NCBI GenBank assembly: GCA_943356435.1
Contig: CALREY010000013.1
Span: 1-42,812 of the forward strand
Direction of reading: 5' to 3'
From: Candidatus Altimarinota bacterium
GTDB lineage: Bacteria > Patescibacteriota > Gracilibacteria > BD1-5 > UBA6164
DNA: 42,812 nt
A program made the translations under genes and the position numbers. Numbering within the stretch: position 1 is the stretch's first letter; each line of letters begins with the position of its first letter. Shown here piece after piece: positions 29,442 through 40,205 of the stretch. The notes below the pieces were generated by a model. The model saw only the letters and a program-made list of their open reading frames with translations, made no database searches and was not told the DNA's origin.

Positions 29442-29496
29442 AATATTAAAATACATATTACATATAAGTAAAATGTATTTTAATATTTTATTTTTG
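29442..29496 (+). terminator. long-stem terminator
   Basis: Stem AAATATTAAAATACAT, about 16-base loop, stem ATGTATTTTAATATTT and a T-rich tail. Confidence 0.75.
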
Positions 29497-29547
29497 TTAT
29501 AAAGTTTTTTATGTATAATTTATATATTATTTTTTTATTAAACTATT

Positions 29548-30204
29548 ATGATAAAAATATTAAATAAATTTAAGGATTGAATAATAATTTGAATTGCTAT
29601 ATTATTGGTTTTTTGAGTAGCTAATGCATGGGTAAATTTGTGAACTGTAAATACATGAGATTCATTAACTAGTACAAAATGGAATGAATTAGTTACAAAT
29701 GTAAATGAAGTATGAAATAGGGTAAGTTGATTGGTAATGGATTATAAATATACTGAAAATAATACAGCACTTGATTTGCCAACGACAATAATATGGGATG
29801 ATACAATACCACAAATTACAGAGGGTAATCAGCTATTTACATTAAATATTACTCCAAAAAAAATATGAAATATTTTGGTTTTTGAGTGAGTTGTTAATTG
29901 GTTTGAACCTTCTAATCATAGTGATTTTTTCATCGCATCATTATTTAAAAATTGAGTAAATGATGCGATTGCTTCTGTTTCTACATCTGCTAGTGCTAAT
30001 ACACAGTGTTCTTGATCTGCATATCAAAATATATGTAGTTTTCCTGTTAAATTTATTGTTCCAGCAGATTCTACTAGTTCAACTACTTATAGTTTAAGAG
30101 TATGATTAAATGGTTGAAATATAATAATTAATAGATCTTATAATTGAAGAAAATTATGATGAGCATTAAAATCATTTTTATCTGTAACTGAATATGCTCA
30201 ATAA
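29548..30204 (+). CDS. secreted or surface-anchored protein, unknown
   Basis: A 218-residue protein with an N-terminal signal or anchor helix (IIIGIAILLVFGVANA). The mature part starts with GDSLTSTKWNELVTNVNEVG, a short segment seen at the start of many CPR surface and tail-fibre-like proteins. The rest is beta-rich (jelly-roll-like guess) with a likely disulfide pair, QCSGSAYQNICSF. No enzyme motif. The metallopeptidase gene starts at the next base after the stop, suggesting coupled expression. Confidence 0.7.
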
Positions 30205-30861
30205 ATGAAAATAATTAAATCTCATAGAAAAACATTGAGTTTGAAAATAGATGAGACTTGAGAAGTAATAATCAAGGCTCCTTTGTTTGTGACAAAAAAA
30301 ACTATAGAAATTTTCGTAAATAAACACATAGATTGGATAAATGAAAAACAAAAATCAATATTAGATAGAGTGAAAAATTATCATGATTGAGAAAAATTTA
30401 TGTTCTTATGAACTGAATATGAATTGAAATATAGCTGAAATTCTAAAAAGATTATATTTGATTGAAATTATTTCTATTTGGATGAAAAATACAGAGAAAA
30501 AGCAAAAGAATTATTTATAAAATTTTATAAATTTGAATCAATAAAATATATAGAAGATAGAGTGTATTATATAGCTGATATATTTGATATTACATTTAAT
30601 AATTTAAGAATATCATCAGCCAAAACTAGATGGTGAAGTTGTAGTAGTACTAGAAATCTGAGCTTTTCATATAGATTGATTATGGCTCCGGTTGAAACTA
30701 TTGATTATGTAATTGTTCATGAATTATCTCATTTAAAAGAAATGAATCATTCGAAAAATTTTCGGAATCTAGTACAAAAATTGATGTCATGATTGGATTT
30801 ATGAGACTATAAAATACATAAAAATTGGTTAAAACAACATTGAAATAAATTAATATTTTAG
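30205..30861 (+). CDS. YgjP/DUF45-family zinc metallopeptidase
   Basis: A 218-residue protein of the YgjP (DUF45, SprT/WSS1-related) family. Visible: KTRWGSCSSTRNLSFSYRL, the zinc site VIVHELSHLKEMNHS (His172, Glu173, His176 and His182), and a C-terminal NWLKQHGNK. In the family the sequence after HS reads xxFWxLV; here that Trp position (residue 187) is the codon CGG (30763-30765), which suggests CGG encodes Trp in this organism. Predicted zinc protease; the substrate is unknown. It follows the upstream secreted protein gene without a gap. Confidence 0.9.
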
Positions 30862-31045
30862 ACCAGCCACATAACTACAGACCACCCCCTAACCCCCTCC
30901 TTACTAAGGAGGGGGAATAACATCACAGAAAGCTAAAGCATTCTGTTGATATGTAGGAATAAACATTTTGTCAACAGATGGCTTCAGCCATTTGTGTATT
31001 AACTTAATTGTATGGTGTTAATTTCAGAAATAACAAATATATATT
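30862..31045. other. gene-free region with repeat and structured segment
   Basis: This 184-bp stretch holds the GC-rich palindrome (30893-30915) and, after it, a second segment with pairing potential: TGTTGA...TCAACA around 30937-30982, and the small hairpin ATGGC-TTCA-GCCAT near 30978-30992. The yfiH leader follows. Base composition is higher in G+C than usual here. It could be a non-coding RNA or remnant of an inserted element. Confidence 0.4.
30881..30919. repeat. GC-rich palindrome CCCCCTCCTT-ACT-AAGGAGGGGG
   Basis: Perfect ten-base arms (30893-30902 and 30906-30915) around a three-base turn, preceded by ACCCCCTAA. This kind of intergenic element occurs in many unrelated bacterial genomes. 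Two looser relatives lie at 17193 and 33762. Confidence 0.8.
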
Positions 31046-31744
31046 ATGAATAAAATAAAATATTATCTTTCAAATGTAGATGATTGAAATCTAGCTTTGC
31101 ATATATGAGATGATGAAAATATAGTTTTAGAAAATAGAGCAAAATTAGCTAAAAAATTGGATAAAAACATTGAGGATTTCGTATATATGAATCAGATACA
31201 TTCATGAATTTCTAGAATAGTTGAAATAAATGATAAATGAAAATGAAGTAATGAGATTGATGAAAATCTGAGCTGTGATTCACTTGTAACAAATGAAAAA
31301 GATATAGTTTTATCAGTACTTGTAGCTGACTGTGTTCCAGTTTTGTTTTATGATGATAATGCTTGAGTAGTATGAGTTGCACATGCATGATGGAAATGAA
31401 CAGTACAAAAAGTAGTAGAAAATACTATAAAAAATATGTTAAGTTTGTGAGCTAATATAGATGATATAATTGTAGTATTGTGACCTTGTATTTCAAAAGA
31501 TAGTTATGAAGTGTGAAGTGATGTATGATGTCAATTTAGACAAGATGTATTAACAGATATACAAAACTGAAAACAAAATCTGGATTTGACTAGACAGAAT
31601 TATTTAGATTTACTTGATTTAGGAATAAAAGCTGATAATATAGAGCTTATCAATGTAGACACATTTACAGACAGCAATTATTTTTCTGCTAGGAGAGATG
31701 GATTTAACAAGTGAAGATTTGGATTTTTTATTTATATAAAATAA
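31046..31744 (+). CDS. YfiH/PgeF (laccase-domain, COG1496) protein
   Basis: A 232-residue protein of the multicopper-oxidoreductase-like YfiH family. Members are purine nucleoside phosphorylases/adenosine deaminases or peptidoglycan editing factors (PgeF), using zinc. The signatures are MNQIHSG (first His), VLVADCVPVLFYD (Cys) and GVAHAGWKGTVQKVV (His), followed by GPCISKDSYEVG and the C-terminal FFSARRDG (here NYFSARRDG). Length fits the family. The yggS-like gene starts 2 bp after the stop, and a NIF3 gene follows, making a three-gene housekeeping operon. The yfiH-yggS pair is also a common neighbourhood in other bacteria. Confidence 0.92.
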
Positions 31745-31746
31745 TT

Positions 31747-32376
31747 ATGAAATTAAATAAAGATGTATTAGAAGAGTTCAGAAATTCTGACTCAAAAATA
31801 TTGGTAGTTACTAAATATTTGGACAAAGACCCAACTTATGAAGTAATAGAAGAATTGGAATCAGATTATCCTGATATACTAGAATGAGTATGAGAAAATA
31901 GAATAGAATCAGTAATAGAAAAAGCTATAGATAGGGATAAAGTACATTTTATCTGAAATATTCAATCAAAGCAAATAAAAGATATTATAAAACATGCTTC
32001 AGTAGTACACAGTTTGGATGATATGAAACATATTAGAAAATTTGAAGATATTTGTAGCAAATCTGGTAATTGGATCCAAATATTTTTACAAATAAATGTA
32101 GATCCAACTAAAACTGGCGGTATAAAAGTAGAGCAAATTCCAGAATATTTAGAAATAATATGAGATATGGAAAATGTCTCACTTATATGATTTTCAGCTA
32201 TTTGAAAATCAGAATTTAGCAGAAAAGAAAAAGAAGCAGAATTTGATTTATTAATAAAGCTAAGAAATAAATATTTACCTAATTGATTCGTCTCAGCTGG
32301 AACTTCAGTAGATTATGAAATCGCACTAGAAAAATGAGTAGATATAATCAGAATAGGTAGTAAATTGTATGAATAA
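31747..32376 (+). CDS. YggS/PROSC-family PLP homeostasis protein
   Basis: A 209-residue PLP-binding TIM-barrel protein. The PLP lysine is in ILVVTKYL (Lys23). GVGENRIESV and VHFIGNIQSKQIKDI are the classic YggS blocks, followed by FLQINVDPTKTGGI, then SAIGKSE and the C-terminal phosphate-binding SAGTSVDYEIA and IRIGSKLYE. The family buffers free PLP and affects amino-acid metabolism. It lies 2 bp after yfiH and 4 bp before the NIF3 gene. Confidence 0.94.
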
Positions 32377-32380
32377 AATT

Positions 32381-33157
32381 ATGAACAAAAAAGAGCTAAT
32401 TAAATATTTAGATGATTATCTAAGATTATCAGAATTCAAGGATGATTCAAAGAATTGATTACAGATAGATAATAGTAAAGATGAGATCAAAAAAATATGA
32501 TATGCAGTAGATGCAAATACATATATTTTTGATAGAGCAGTGGAGCAGTGAGTAGATATGGTGATTTCTCATCATGGACTTTTTTGGTGACATGAACAAG
32601 TACTTGTATGATTACCATACAAGAGGGCAAAAATCATGATAGAAAATGATATTTGTAGTTATGCTTGTCATTTGCCACTTGATGCACATGCAGAAGTAGG
32701 GAATAATATATGACTAGCTAAAGCATTTATAAACATATTTTGACTTAGAGAGGGAGAGTATAGTCTAGAACCATTTTGTGAATATAAATGAAATACTATC
32801 TGATTTGGACTTAGATTTGATAAACCAGTATATGTATCAAATCTGGTTACTCCATATGCTGAACAAATGCAATTATTAAAGAGATTGTATAATTTTTGAA
32901 ATAAGCAGTATATTAATTCTGTTGCATTTGTATCTGGTTGAGCATTGTCCGAAGTAGCAAAAGCAAATGAGCAAAATTATGATGTGTTAGTTACTGGAGA
33001 ATGAGCACATCATGATATGATTTTAGCAAAAGAGCTAGCACAAACAGTTCTAATATGATGACATTATGAAACAGAAAAAATCTGACCAAAACTACTAGCT
33101 TATCATTTGAGAGATAAGTTTTGAATCGAAATTGTTTATTTAGATGAGAAGTACTAA
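32381..33157 (+). CDS. NIF3/YbgI-family protein
   Basis: A 258-residue NIF3-like protein (GTP cyclohydrolase 1 type 2 homolog). It has the family metal-binding pattern: NGLQIDNSKDEIKKIGYAVD, the VISHHGLFWG histidine pair, YACHLPLDAH, and the C-terminal FVSGGALSEVAKA, VLVTGEGAHHDMI and GGHYETEKIGPK. Two metal ions are expected in a toroidal hexamer. The biological substrate is not established. It is the last gene in the yfiH operon, ended by a perfect hairpin. Confidence 0.93.
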
Positions 33158-33194
33158 AAAAGATATTATTCCTATAGGAATAATATCTTTTTTA
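33156..33194. terminator. bidirectional terminator
   Basis: Near-perfect palindrome: stem GATATTATTCC, loop TATA, stem GGAATAATATC with A and T tracts. It lies between the convergent NIF3 gene and the minus-strand gene whose stop is at 33192. Confidence 0.9.
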
Positions 33195-33734
33195 TATATC
33201 TTTGAAACTATCAGTTTCAGCTTTTCATGTAATTATCATATAAATATGATAAGGAGCTAAAACTATTCATTTTCATATTTTGTATAAATACTCTACTGTT
33301 GTAAGAATAGAATTAGTACTTCCTAGTGCAAAACCTAATATGTGTTCATGCAGATTAGTAGGATTTTTTGCTTTGTTTATAAGATTTGCAGGCAAGTATT
33401 CTTCTATTTTATTTTTGAATTCTTCTATATTTATTGTTTTTTCTACATCAGCTTTTAGGTTTTTTATCTCTATTTTTGATAAATTACTAATTAACTCATG
33501 TGCTCACTTTATCGTAAAAAATAATTTTTCTAATTCCTTGTTATCTAATTTAGTTGTCTGATTTATTAATTCAGTTTTTAATCACTCAATTCATGAAATA
33601 GTTTGTTCACTTATAAGTTGTTTTGCTTTGCTTTTTTCAATTCAAAATTTGTTGGCTATATCTATAGCCAACTCATCTAACAACTTTTTTTTGTCTAAAA
33701 TTCAAGGATTATTATTATTTTTTTCGATATTCAT
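33192..33734 (-). CDS. hypothetical helical protein
   Basis: A 180-residue protein starting MNIEKNNNNPGILDKKKLLD. The first ~120 residues are charged helices (KAKQLISEQTISGIEGLKTE). The C-terminal third is amphipathic to hydrophobic, LHEHILGFALGSTNSILTTV then GKGIVLAPYHIYMIITGKAE, which could insert in or bind to membrane. No family is recognised. It may be co-transcribed with the TPR gene upstream, although a GC-rich repeat separates them. Confidence 0.7.
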
Positions 33735-33761
33735 TATTATGTAGAAATATTTATTAATTTC

Positions 33762-33846
33762 TGCCCCTTCCAGGGGAAGTACCCCGCAGGGGGGTAGGGG
33801 TAGAAACAAAGTACAAATTATTAGTGGGCAGGTTAGGAGGGGGAAA
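33762..33846. repeat. GC-rich inverted repeat cluster
   Basis: CTGCCCCTTCC/AGGGGAAG and TACCCCGCAGGGGGGTAGGGG make nested hairpins, followed by GCAGGTTAGGAGGGGG. It is strikingly G/C-rich for the window and similar in kind to the 30893 and 17193 elements. It sits between the TPR gene and the next minus-strand gene. Confidence 0.65.
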
Positions 33847-35436
33847 TTATTTATTCATATCTATATTTTTTATTTCTTGTTTTGCCATTTTTCAAAAATC
33901 TCAATTTCAATCAATGCTTATTGTCTTTTTTAAATATATTAATGCTTTATTTTTATCTCATCTACTATATTCCAATTTTCATTTTACTAGATTTAACATA
34001 GGGCTTTTAGAATCTATTTTCAATCATTTTTCTATATATTTATCTGCTTCTGTATACAAGTTCATTAAGTATTGTTTATTTTGTTCTTCTACAGTAGTTC
34101 AAGATGCACTTGTATTTGTCGGAGGAATAGGTTTTTTATTTGCTTCATCCATTAATATCCATCACATATATCCATTTATAAGTTCTGACTCTGGATATTT
34201 TTTTAGTGCTTCGGTTGTTATTTCTTTAGCTATTTTTGTCTTATTATTTACTAGATTGTAATATATTGCTAGACTATAATCATTTGCACTCAATTTATCT
34301 TTACAATTTTTTATCATCAAATTAAAAGTATCAGTCATTTTATTCATATCTCATAGTTCATAATAATTATAAACTACTCTTTTGTATACATCTATTTTGT
34401 CTTCATATCAGAATTCTAAAGAATTATTTAAATGAATAGTACTTAGAACATATTCATGTAATTTTTCATATACTACTCATAAAAAGAAATTTATTTCACT
34501 ATCATCTTTTACTTGATTCATATATTCTATTAAATATAATTTTGCTTGAATATAGTTTCAAAGTTCAAAATAACTTTTTGCAATGATTTTTAGCAATGGT
34601 TTATAATCACTTTTTGATTTCAGTATCGACTTAGATGTTTCTATTGCTATTGGATATAGTCAATTTTCAAAAAATGCTCATGTTATCAAAGCTCATTTAT
34701 AATTCAAGTCTTCTACTTGGAAATTTTTATAATTTTCTATTGCATTTCATATTTTTTCTAAATCTTCGAAATACAATTGTTTAGCAATAGCTCAAGTTCA
34801 TTCTACTTTTGGTTGAGCATTTCTCTTATCAAAATAGTCTTGGAATTCTTTTCTACATTTACTGAAATCTACTTTACAATCCAAACTTGTATTGTAATAA
34901 TACATTTGTAATTCATTTAATCAAAGTGTTTTTAGTTCATTTTTGATATAAATCATATGTTTAGTATTCAAACTCACTGAATAAAATAATGTTTTAGCAA
35001 CTTTATTTTTATCTAGTTTATTGTAGTCTTTTATTTTTGAATAATATTGATATGCTTTATCATATTTTTTCATCTCAAAGTATACATCTCATATTTTTAG
35101 TATAATACTTTTATCATTAGGTAGTTCCTTGTTTATTTGTATATATTTTAATAGTGCATTAGTATAGTCTCATTTTTCTAGACTCACATCTCATTTGATT
35201 ATTAATCATTTTAGTGCTAGTTTTTTCTTCAAATCACTTATCTGATTCTTTTTATTTCATTTATCTTCACCACTATAATCTTCATCCAATTCTCATGAAT
35301 CAGTACCAAACAAAGATCCAGAATTAGAATTATTATTTCAAGCAATATTATTCTTCAAAAATAGAAATCAATAAGTACATCATCCAATCAATATCAAAGT
35401 TAAAACAATTATAACAATTTTATTTTTTATATTCAT
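33847..35436 (-). CDS. TPR-repeat protein with N-terminal membrane anchor or lipobox
   Basis: A 529-residue protein. The N-terminus (NIKNKIVIIVLTLILIGGCTY) is either a single membrane anchor or a lipoprotein signal with lipobox IGGC. After an acidic linker the chain is a solenoid of TPR-like helix pairs: LEKGDYTNALLKYIQINKEL, YFEMKKYDKAYQYYSKI, and later YFELGNYIQAKLYLIEYM and KGKLEYSRGDKNKALIYLKK. Such proteins scaffold envelope complexes. UGA supplies the conserved Gly of several TPR units. It diverges from the PH-domain membrane gene. Confidence 0.85.
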
Positions 35437-35574
35437 CAATATTCTATATATTAGTAATAAATTTAAAAAAATTTTATTGTTAAATTCGTATTTGTAAAGT
35501 TGAATAATAAAATATTTTTAGACAAAGATTTTTTTATAGTTATAATCAAAAAAATATTTCTTTAAGCATAAATT

Positions 35575-36492
35575 ATGGATAATTTTTCTGATAAAATTCT
35601 TTTTAAAACAAAACAACATAAAATTGTATTATTTATGAAGTTTTTAAAAAATGAATTAATATTTGTTGTTCCTACAGTTGTAGTTATATATATTTTATTT
35701 AAAATATCTGTTTTTATTTTACTTATAATATTTTTAGTATTAAGTTTCATAATATTTTCTTGGGTATTTTTTTTCTGGAATAAATCATATTTTATAATAA
35801 CAAATAAAAAATTATCTATAAAGGTTAGAAATTGATTATTTTCTAAATTTCATATGAGTATTTATTTCAAGAATATTAAAGATATAGCATATTCTAAAAA
35901 TAATGTACTTCATTATATGTTTGATTATTGAACATTTTTTGCTAGAAGTTCAGCTGGATCATCATGAGATTTCGAATGACCTGCATTACCAAATATTGAA
36001 AAAATATATAAATATGTAAATAATATTTATTTACTATCAGAAGAAAAAAGAGAATTATTAGAATCTATTGATAATGTAGAAAATGTTAATTTAGAAAAAA
36101 CAGTAAATAAAGAAACATTTGAAGAAATAGTAAATAAAGAAAAAAATGTATTATTAAATATAGTATGAGTTAAAGAAGTTGTATTATTAAATGATAAAGA
36201 TAGAGCATTTATATTTGAAAATGAAGAAGATAGAAATCATTGAGTATATGAGGCACTTAGGAAAAAAGTATTATTTGTTATTACACATGATTCTAGTTTC
36301 AGAAATCCTGATGAATCTATTGTGTTACAAAAATGAGATAAAGTAATTTTTCCTACTGTTAAATTTCATGAAATCAAAAGAGATTCTGTATTATCTGCTT
36401 CACCATGACTAAGCGTACACAATTATCTAAAAGATAAATTTGTTAATCTATGAGAATATGATGCTACTATTTTAGTATGATTTGATATTTAA
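35575..36492 (+). CDS. membrane protein with bacterial PH-like domain (tentative)
   Basis: A 305-residue protein. Two hydrophobic helices (residues ~29-70) are followed by KSYFIITNKKLSIKVRNGLFSKFHMSIYFKNIKDIAYSK (the last part typical of YdbS/YdbT bPH2 domains, with the ITNKRL...IPL..I..I pattern). The C-terminal ~180 residues are charged, ending HNYLKDKFVNLGEYDATILVGF, and are unfamiliar. The domain would face the cytosol after the two helices. The flippase gene begins 35 bp downstream, in the same direction. Confidence 0.7.
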
Positions 36493-36526
36493 TTTTATAT
36501 TTATAAATTTTTTACACAATAATTCT

Positions 36527-38092
36527 ATGTTAAACAAAATAGTTTCAAATACTGTTTCACAAATATTTTCAAAAGCGGGAACTGCAATAATTGCAATATT
36601 TTCAATAAGTATACTTACGAATTATTTATCAGTTGAATTGTATTGATTGTATTCAAAGGTATATAATTATATATGAATATTCGTATTTTTAGCTGATTTA
36701 TGATTGTATGCAATCACTATTAGAGAAATAACAAATGATAAAGACAATTCTTCAAAAATAGTATGAAATGTAATGAGTCTTAGACTTATTTTGTGAATAT
36801 TAATATTATTTTTTGCTACTGCTTTGGCTTGCTTCTTACCATGATATGATTCAAAACTCTCAGTTATTTCAATATTTATTGCTTCTATTTTTACTATATT
36901 TCAATTATTAAATTCATCTATATTAGCTTTGATGCAAGCAAATATGAAGATAGAGTTTTCAGCTGTTTCACTAATAGTATCAAAACTAGTAAATCTATGA
37001 TTAGTATGATTAATTGCTTATGTGTTTTATCCTAAAGAATTCATAGAGAATAGTGATTATTTTACTCCATTTTTGTACATCATTTCAGCTTGAGTTGTTT
37101 CGGTAATAGTTAATACTATAATGAATTTTTTCTATGCTAGAAAGATAGTTAGATTTGGATTTGATTTCGATTGGGCATATATTAAATATTTATTTAAAAT
37201 ATCTCTTCCATATTGATTGGCTTTGTTTTTATCTGTTGTATATTTCAAAGTAGATGTAATACTATTATCACTTCTTGAGCCTGAAAAAATGGCAGACTTA
37301 AGTATTGCACTATATAGTTTACCGATGAAAATAGTAGAAGTATTGATGGTGGTGTGATGATTTTATATGACTTCACTTTTACCAAGTCTTACTAAATCAT
37401 TCAAGATAGTAAAAGGCGAGAGTGATATATTAAATAATCCTCCTAGTTTGCCACTGGCTGAAGAAGAAGATACTGCAGAATTGATAAAAAAATCAAAAAA
37501 TGAATTGGATTTCTTGATATCAACTTCTTTTAAAGTAATGTTTTCATTTTCTATTCTGGTATTTACTCTAGGAGTACTTTTCAGAGAATATCTAATAGAA
37601 ATAATAGCTAATAGAAACTATATAGAAACTACTCATATGTTCAACTCATCAGATGCTTTCTTGGTAGTTTTTGCTGTTGTAGTATTCAATTTCTTATCAC
37701 TTGTATTTATTTATTCATTAGTAGCATCAGAAAATCAAGCTAGACTACTTAGAATTAATATTATAGTAACTATATTTAACATAATCTGAAACATTATAAT
37801 TATTCCATATTATAGTTTTATAGGTTCATGAATAGTAACACTTCTAAGTCAAATATTACTTACATTTATGTGATATCATTATACTAGAAAACTAATTAAA
37901 TTTAATCTACCTGTTTGATTTATTATAAAAAATCTATTAACATGATGAGCTATATATTTATTTTGATATATCTTATTAAATAATCTTCATATTTGATTGT
38001 ATTTTGATTTCATTGTTTATGGTTGATTATTGTTTGGGATTTATGGATTTATTTTGTTTAGAGAATTTAAATCATTAAAAAATACTGTATAA
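36527..38092 (+). CDS. oligosaccharide flippase family protein (Wzx-like, MATE/MVF fold)
   Basis: A 521-residue membrane protein with about 12-14 helices. The start, NTVSQIFSKAGTAIIAIFSI then LTNYLSVELYGLYSKVYNYI, is typical of polysaccharide-biosynthesis flippases, and the middle PYGLALFLSVVYFKVDVILLSLL matches the conserved second-half repeat. A hydrophilic loop with an acidic Pro-rich stretch (NNPPSLPLAEEEDT) lies near residues 300-320. It probably translocates lipid-linked sugars for a surface glycan. Glycosyltransferases are not in the window except murG. It ends in a strong hairpin. Confidence 0.88.
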
Positions 38093-38112
38093 ATTTATAC
38101 AGTATTTTTTTA
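38079..38112 (+). terminator. rho-independent terminator
   Basis: Stem AATACTGTATAA, turn AT, stem TTATACAGTATT and a T-run. It overlaps the stop codon of the flippase. Confidence 0.9.
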
Positions 38113-38199
38113 TTATAGTCAAACCAAAATATTATATATATTTTGTAATTTAATAATATTTTTTTATAATTTATTTTAATATATTTATGTATAAATAAT

Positions 38200-39054
38200 A
38201 TGAATAAACAAAAAAAACAAGCCTTCACATTGGTCGAACTGATAGTAGTTATAACAATATTAGCAATATTATGAACAATAGCATTTATAAGCCTACAATG
38301 ATATAGTACAGATGCAAGAGATAGTACAAGAATAAGTGATATAAGTACAATTAAATCAGCACTAGAATTGTATAACTTAGATGCAGGTAAATATCCTATT
38401 CCAACTAATGGGGTAGATATTACGTATAGTGGATCTACAGTATGGACTCAATGAACTATATGAGAAACAGTATATGCAAATCTAAGTAAATTAGATAAAA
38501 TACCTAAAGACCCAATAACAGATAAAGAATATACATATAGTACAACAGCAAATAAATATGAATATCAATTATGAGGTATTACTGAAGGTGATTCACTAAG
38601 TTTTAAAAACCAAGAAGCATCAGCATGATTAATAGATGCAAAGGCTTATGTAGCATGAAGCTATAACTGATTGATGACAAAAAGTAATAGTTGAAGTACA
38701 TGTAATATATTAGCTATTCCATCAATAATAACAAACAATACTAGTAGTTGAACTGATTTACAAACAATTACAAATAATAATTGATTTGTATACAGATGAT
38801 ACAAAAACTTGCCATCATCATTTAAATGAAGTAAGTTTAATCATATTTGATGATTTGCATTTACTCCAAATAAATTGTTAGCATATAGTGATACATGAAG
38901 TTGTTCAGAGTTAACAAATCCAGTTAGTTCTACTGCAAGAGTAAATCTAATAAAATGACTACAAGATAGTTATAGTGGTACAGTATTAAGAAGTGAATGA
39001 GAAATAGCAAACATAGTAGATCTAGATATTAACATTAGTTCACCAAGTACCTAA
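38200..39054 (+). CDS. type IV pilin/pseudopilin-like protein, interrupted by in-frame UAA
   Basis: A 284-residue product up to UAA 39052-39054. The N-terminus has a prepilin signal: KKQA|FTLVELIVVITILAILG, with Glu5 of the mature form and a hydrophobic helix. It is followed by GYSTDARDSTRISDISTIKS, a GspG/PilA-like helix, and KYPIPTNG. It is a close paralogue of the next pilin gene in the first ~270 residues (WTQGTIGET/WKQGTFGES; PKDPIT/PTDPLT). Beyond the UAA the same frame stays open for about 340 codons with a DUF2341-like domain, so the gene looks like a nonsense-interrupted longer pseudopilin. The truncated product may still be made. Confidence 0.8.
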
Positions 39055-40071
39055 GTAGTAAATTATGCAGGATTATTTGTAAACAATGTTTTAGGTAGTA
39101 AATTATCTGCTGGAAGCAATAGTAGTTCAAATACAAGTACTGGTTCAACTAGTACTTGAACTACGAGTGAAACAATTAATTGATGGTGAAATTATGATAC
39201 TATTGTTATAAATAGTTCATACCCAACTACATTAACTTGATATGTAATGTGAATTACAATTAATACTTCTAGTTTAATTTCATCATGAAATATGAACTCT
39301 GATTGCAGTGATTTAAGAATTACAAATACTTGATCTTTATTACTTGATCATTGGATAGAAAACTGATGTAATACAAGTAGTACAAATTTATGGTTTAGAA
39401 CGGATTCAATTATTAATTGAGTAAATAATTTTAAGTTACAATATTGAAATATATGAGCTTCAAGTAATCAGGTAAGTCCTAGCACTTTATTTACATTTTA
39501 TGATAACTTTGATGATAATTCATTAAATACAAGTTATTGGCAGTCTGCAAATGCAGCTTGATGAAGTATATCAGAAACTAATTGAAAACTGAGATTATAC
39601 TGTGCTTGAGATTCAGATTGAGCTACTGATATATGAAGAGTACAAACTGTAAATAATTTAACATGAAATTTCAAGATAAATTATTTATGGGAAAGAGATC
39701 AAACTACATCTACAAGTTATTGAAATTATAGGTATATAACATCTAAGTATTGAACTCAAAATAACTTTTTTTGGTCTGTTTGAACTTGAAATATTCCTAG
39801 ACAAATACAATTAGTATCCAATACGTTTACTTCTTTACCTAGTTTTCAAAGTTGATCTGTAGTATTTTCTAAATCATGAAATAATTTATATAGCGAATTT
39901 GTATCTTGAAATGATTCATATTCAGGAACTTTAAATATTAGTATGGCTAATTCAAAATTTTCTATATCATCAGAGTGTTGAGATCATTGATCTACTTATG
40001 CAAATATAATAGATAATTATAAAGTAATGGATTATGTTTATCCTGAGCCTGTATTTGTATGAATACAATAA
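39055..40071 (+). pseudogene. C-terminal part of the interrupted pilin, DUF2341-like
   Basis: An in-frame continuation of the pilin after the UAA, 338 codons to the UAA at 40069-40071. It has no obvious start codon or ribosome binding site of its own near 39055. NYAGLFVNNVLGSKLSAG joins onto the pilin as its paralogue does. NYDTIVINSSYPTTLTGYVM, DCSDLRITNTGSLLLDHWIE and LQYGN match the DUF2341 surface domain; FYDNFDDNSLNTSYWQSA begins a concanavalin-like domain. Without expression from the pilin start it would not be exported. A single base change would restore one 623-residue protein, so it could also be an error of the sequence. Confidence 0.65.
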
Positions 40072-40115
40072 AATAAAATAAAGACTCTTAAAAAAAGTCA
40101 TTATTTTATTTTATG
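40070..40115 (+). terminator. rho-independent terminator
   Basis: Stem AAAATAAAATAAAGACT, loop CTTAAAAAA, stem AGTCATTATTTTATTTT with one mismatch. It ends the pilin unit. Confidence 0.75.
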
Positions 40116-40205
40116 CCTTTTTAATCTATTTTTAAAGTAAAATATATTGAAAAATAATTAAATTTGTGTTAATATGTAATATATAATAATTAATTAAATA
40201 TTTAA
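40116..40205 (+). promoter_or_regulatory. probable promoter region of second pilin gene
   Basis: A 90-bp A/T-rich stretch with TATAAT at 40184-40189, about 20 bp before the ATG, and TTGTGT/TTGAAA words upstream. No hairpin apart from the preceding terminator. The exact boxes are uncertain. Confidence 0.35.

Noticed and set aside
30881-33846. CRISPR array from repeated GC-rich palindromes
   Set aside because: The copies are single, differ in sequence and lie kilobases apart; no spacer pattern and no cas gene.
33280-34261. Plus-strand frames in the 33.2-34.3 kb region
   Set aside because: Antisense shadows of the minus-strand helical protein and TPR gene, which show coherent repeats and host-code UGA use.
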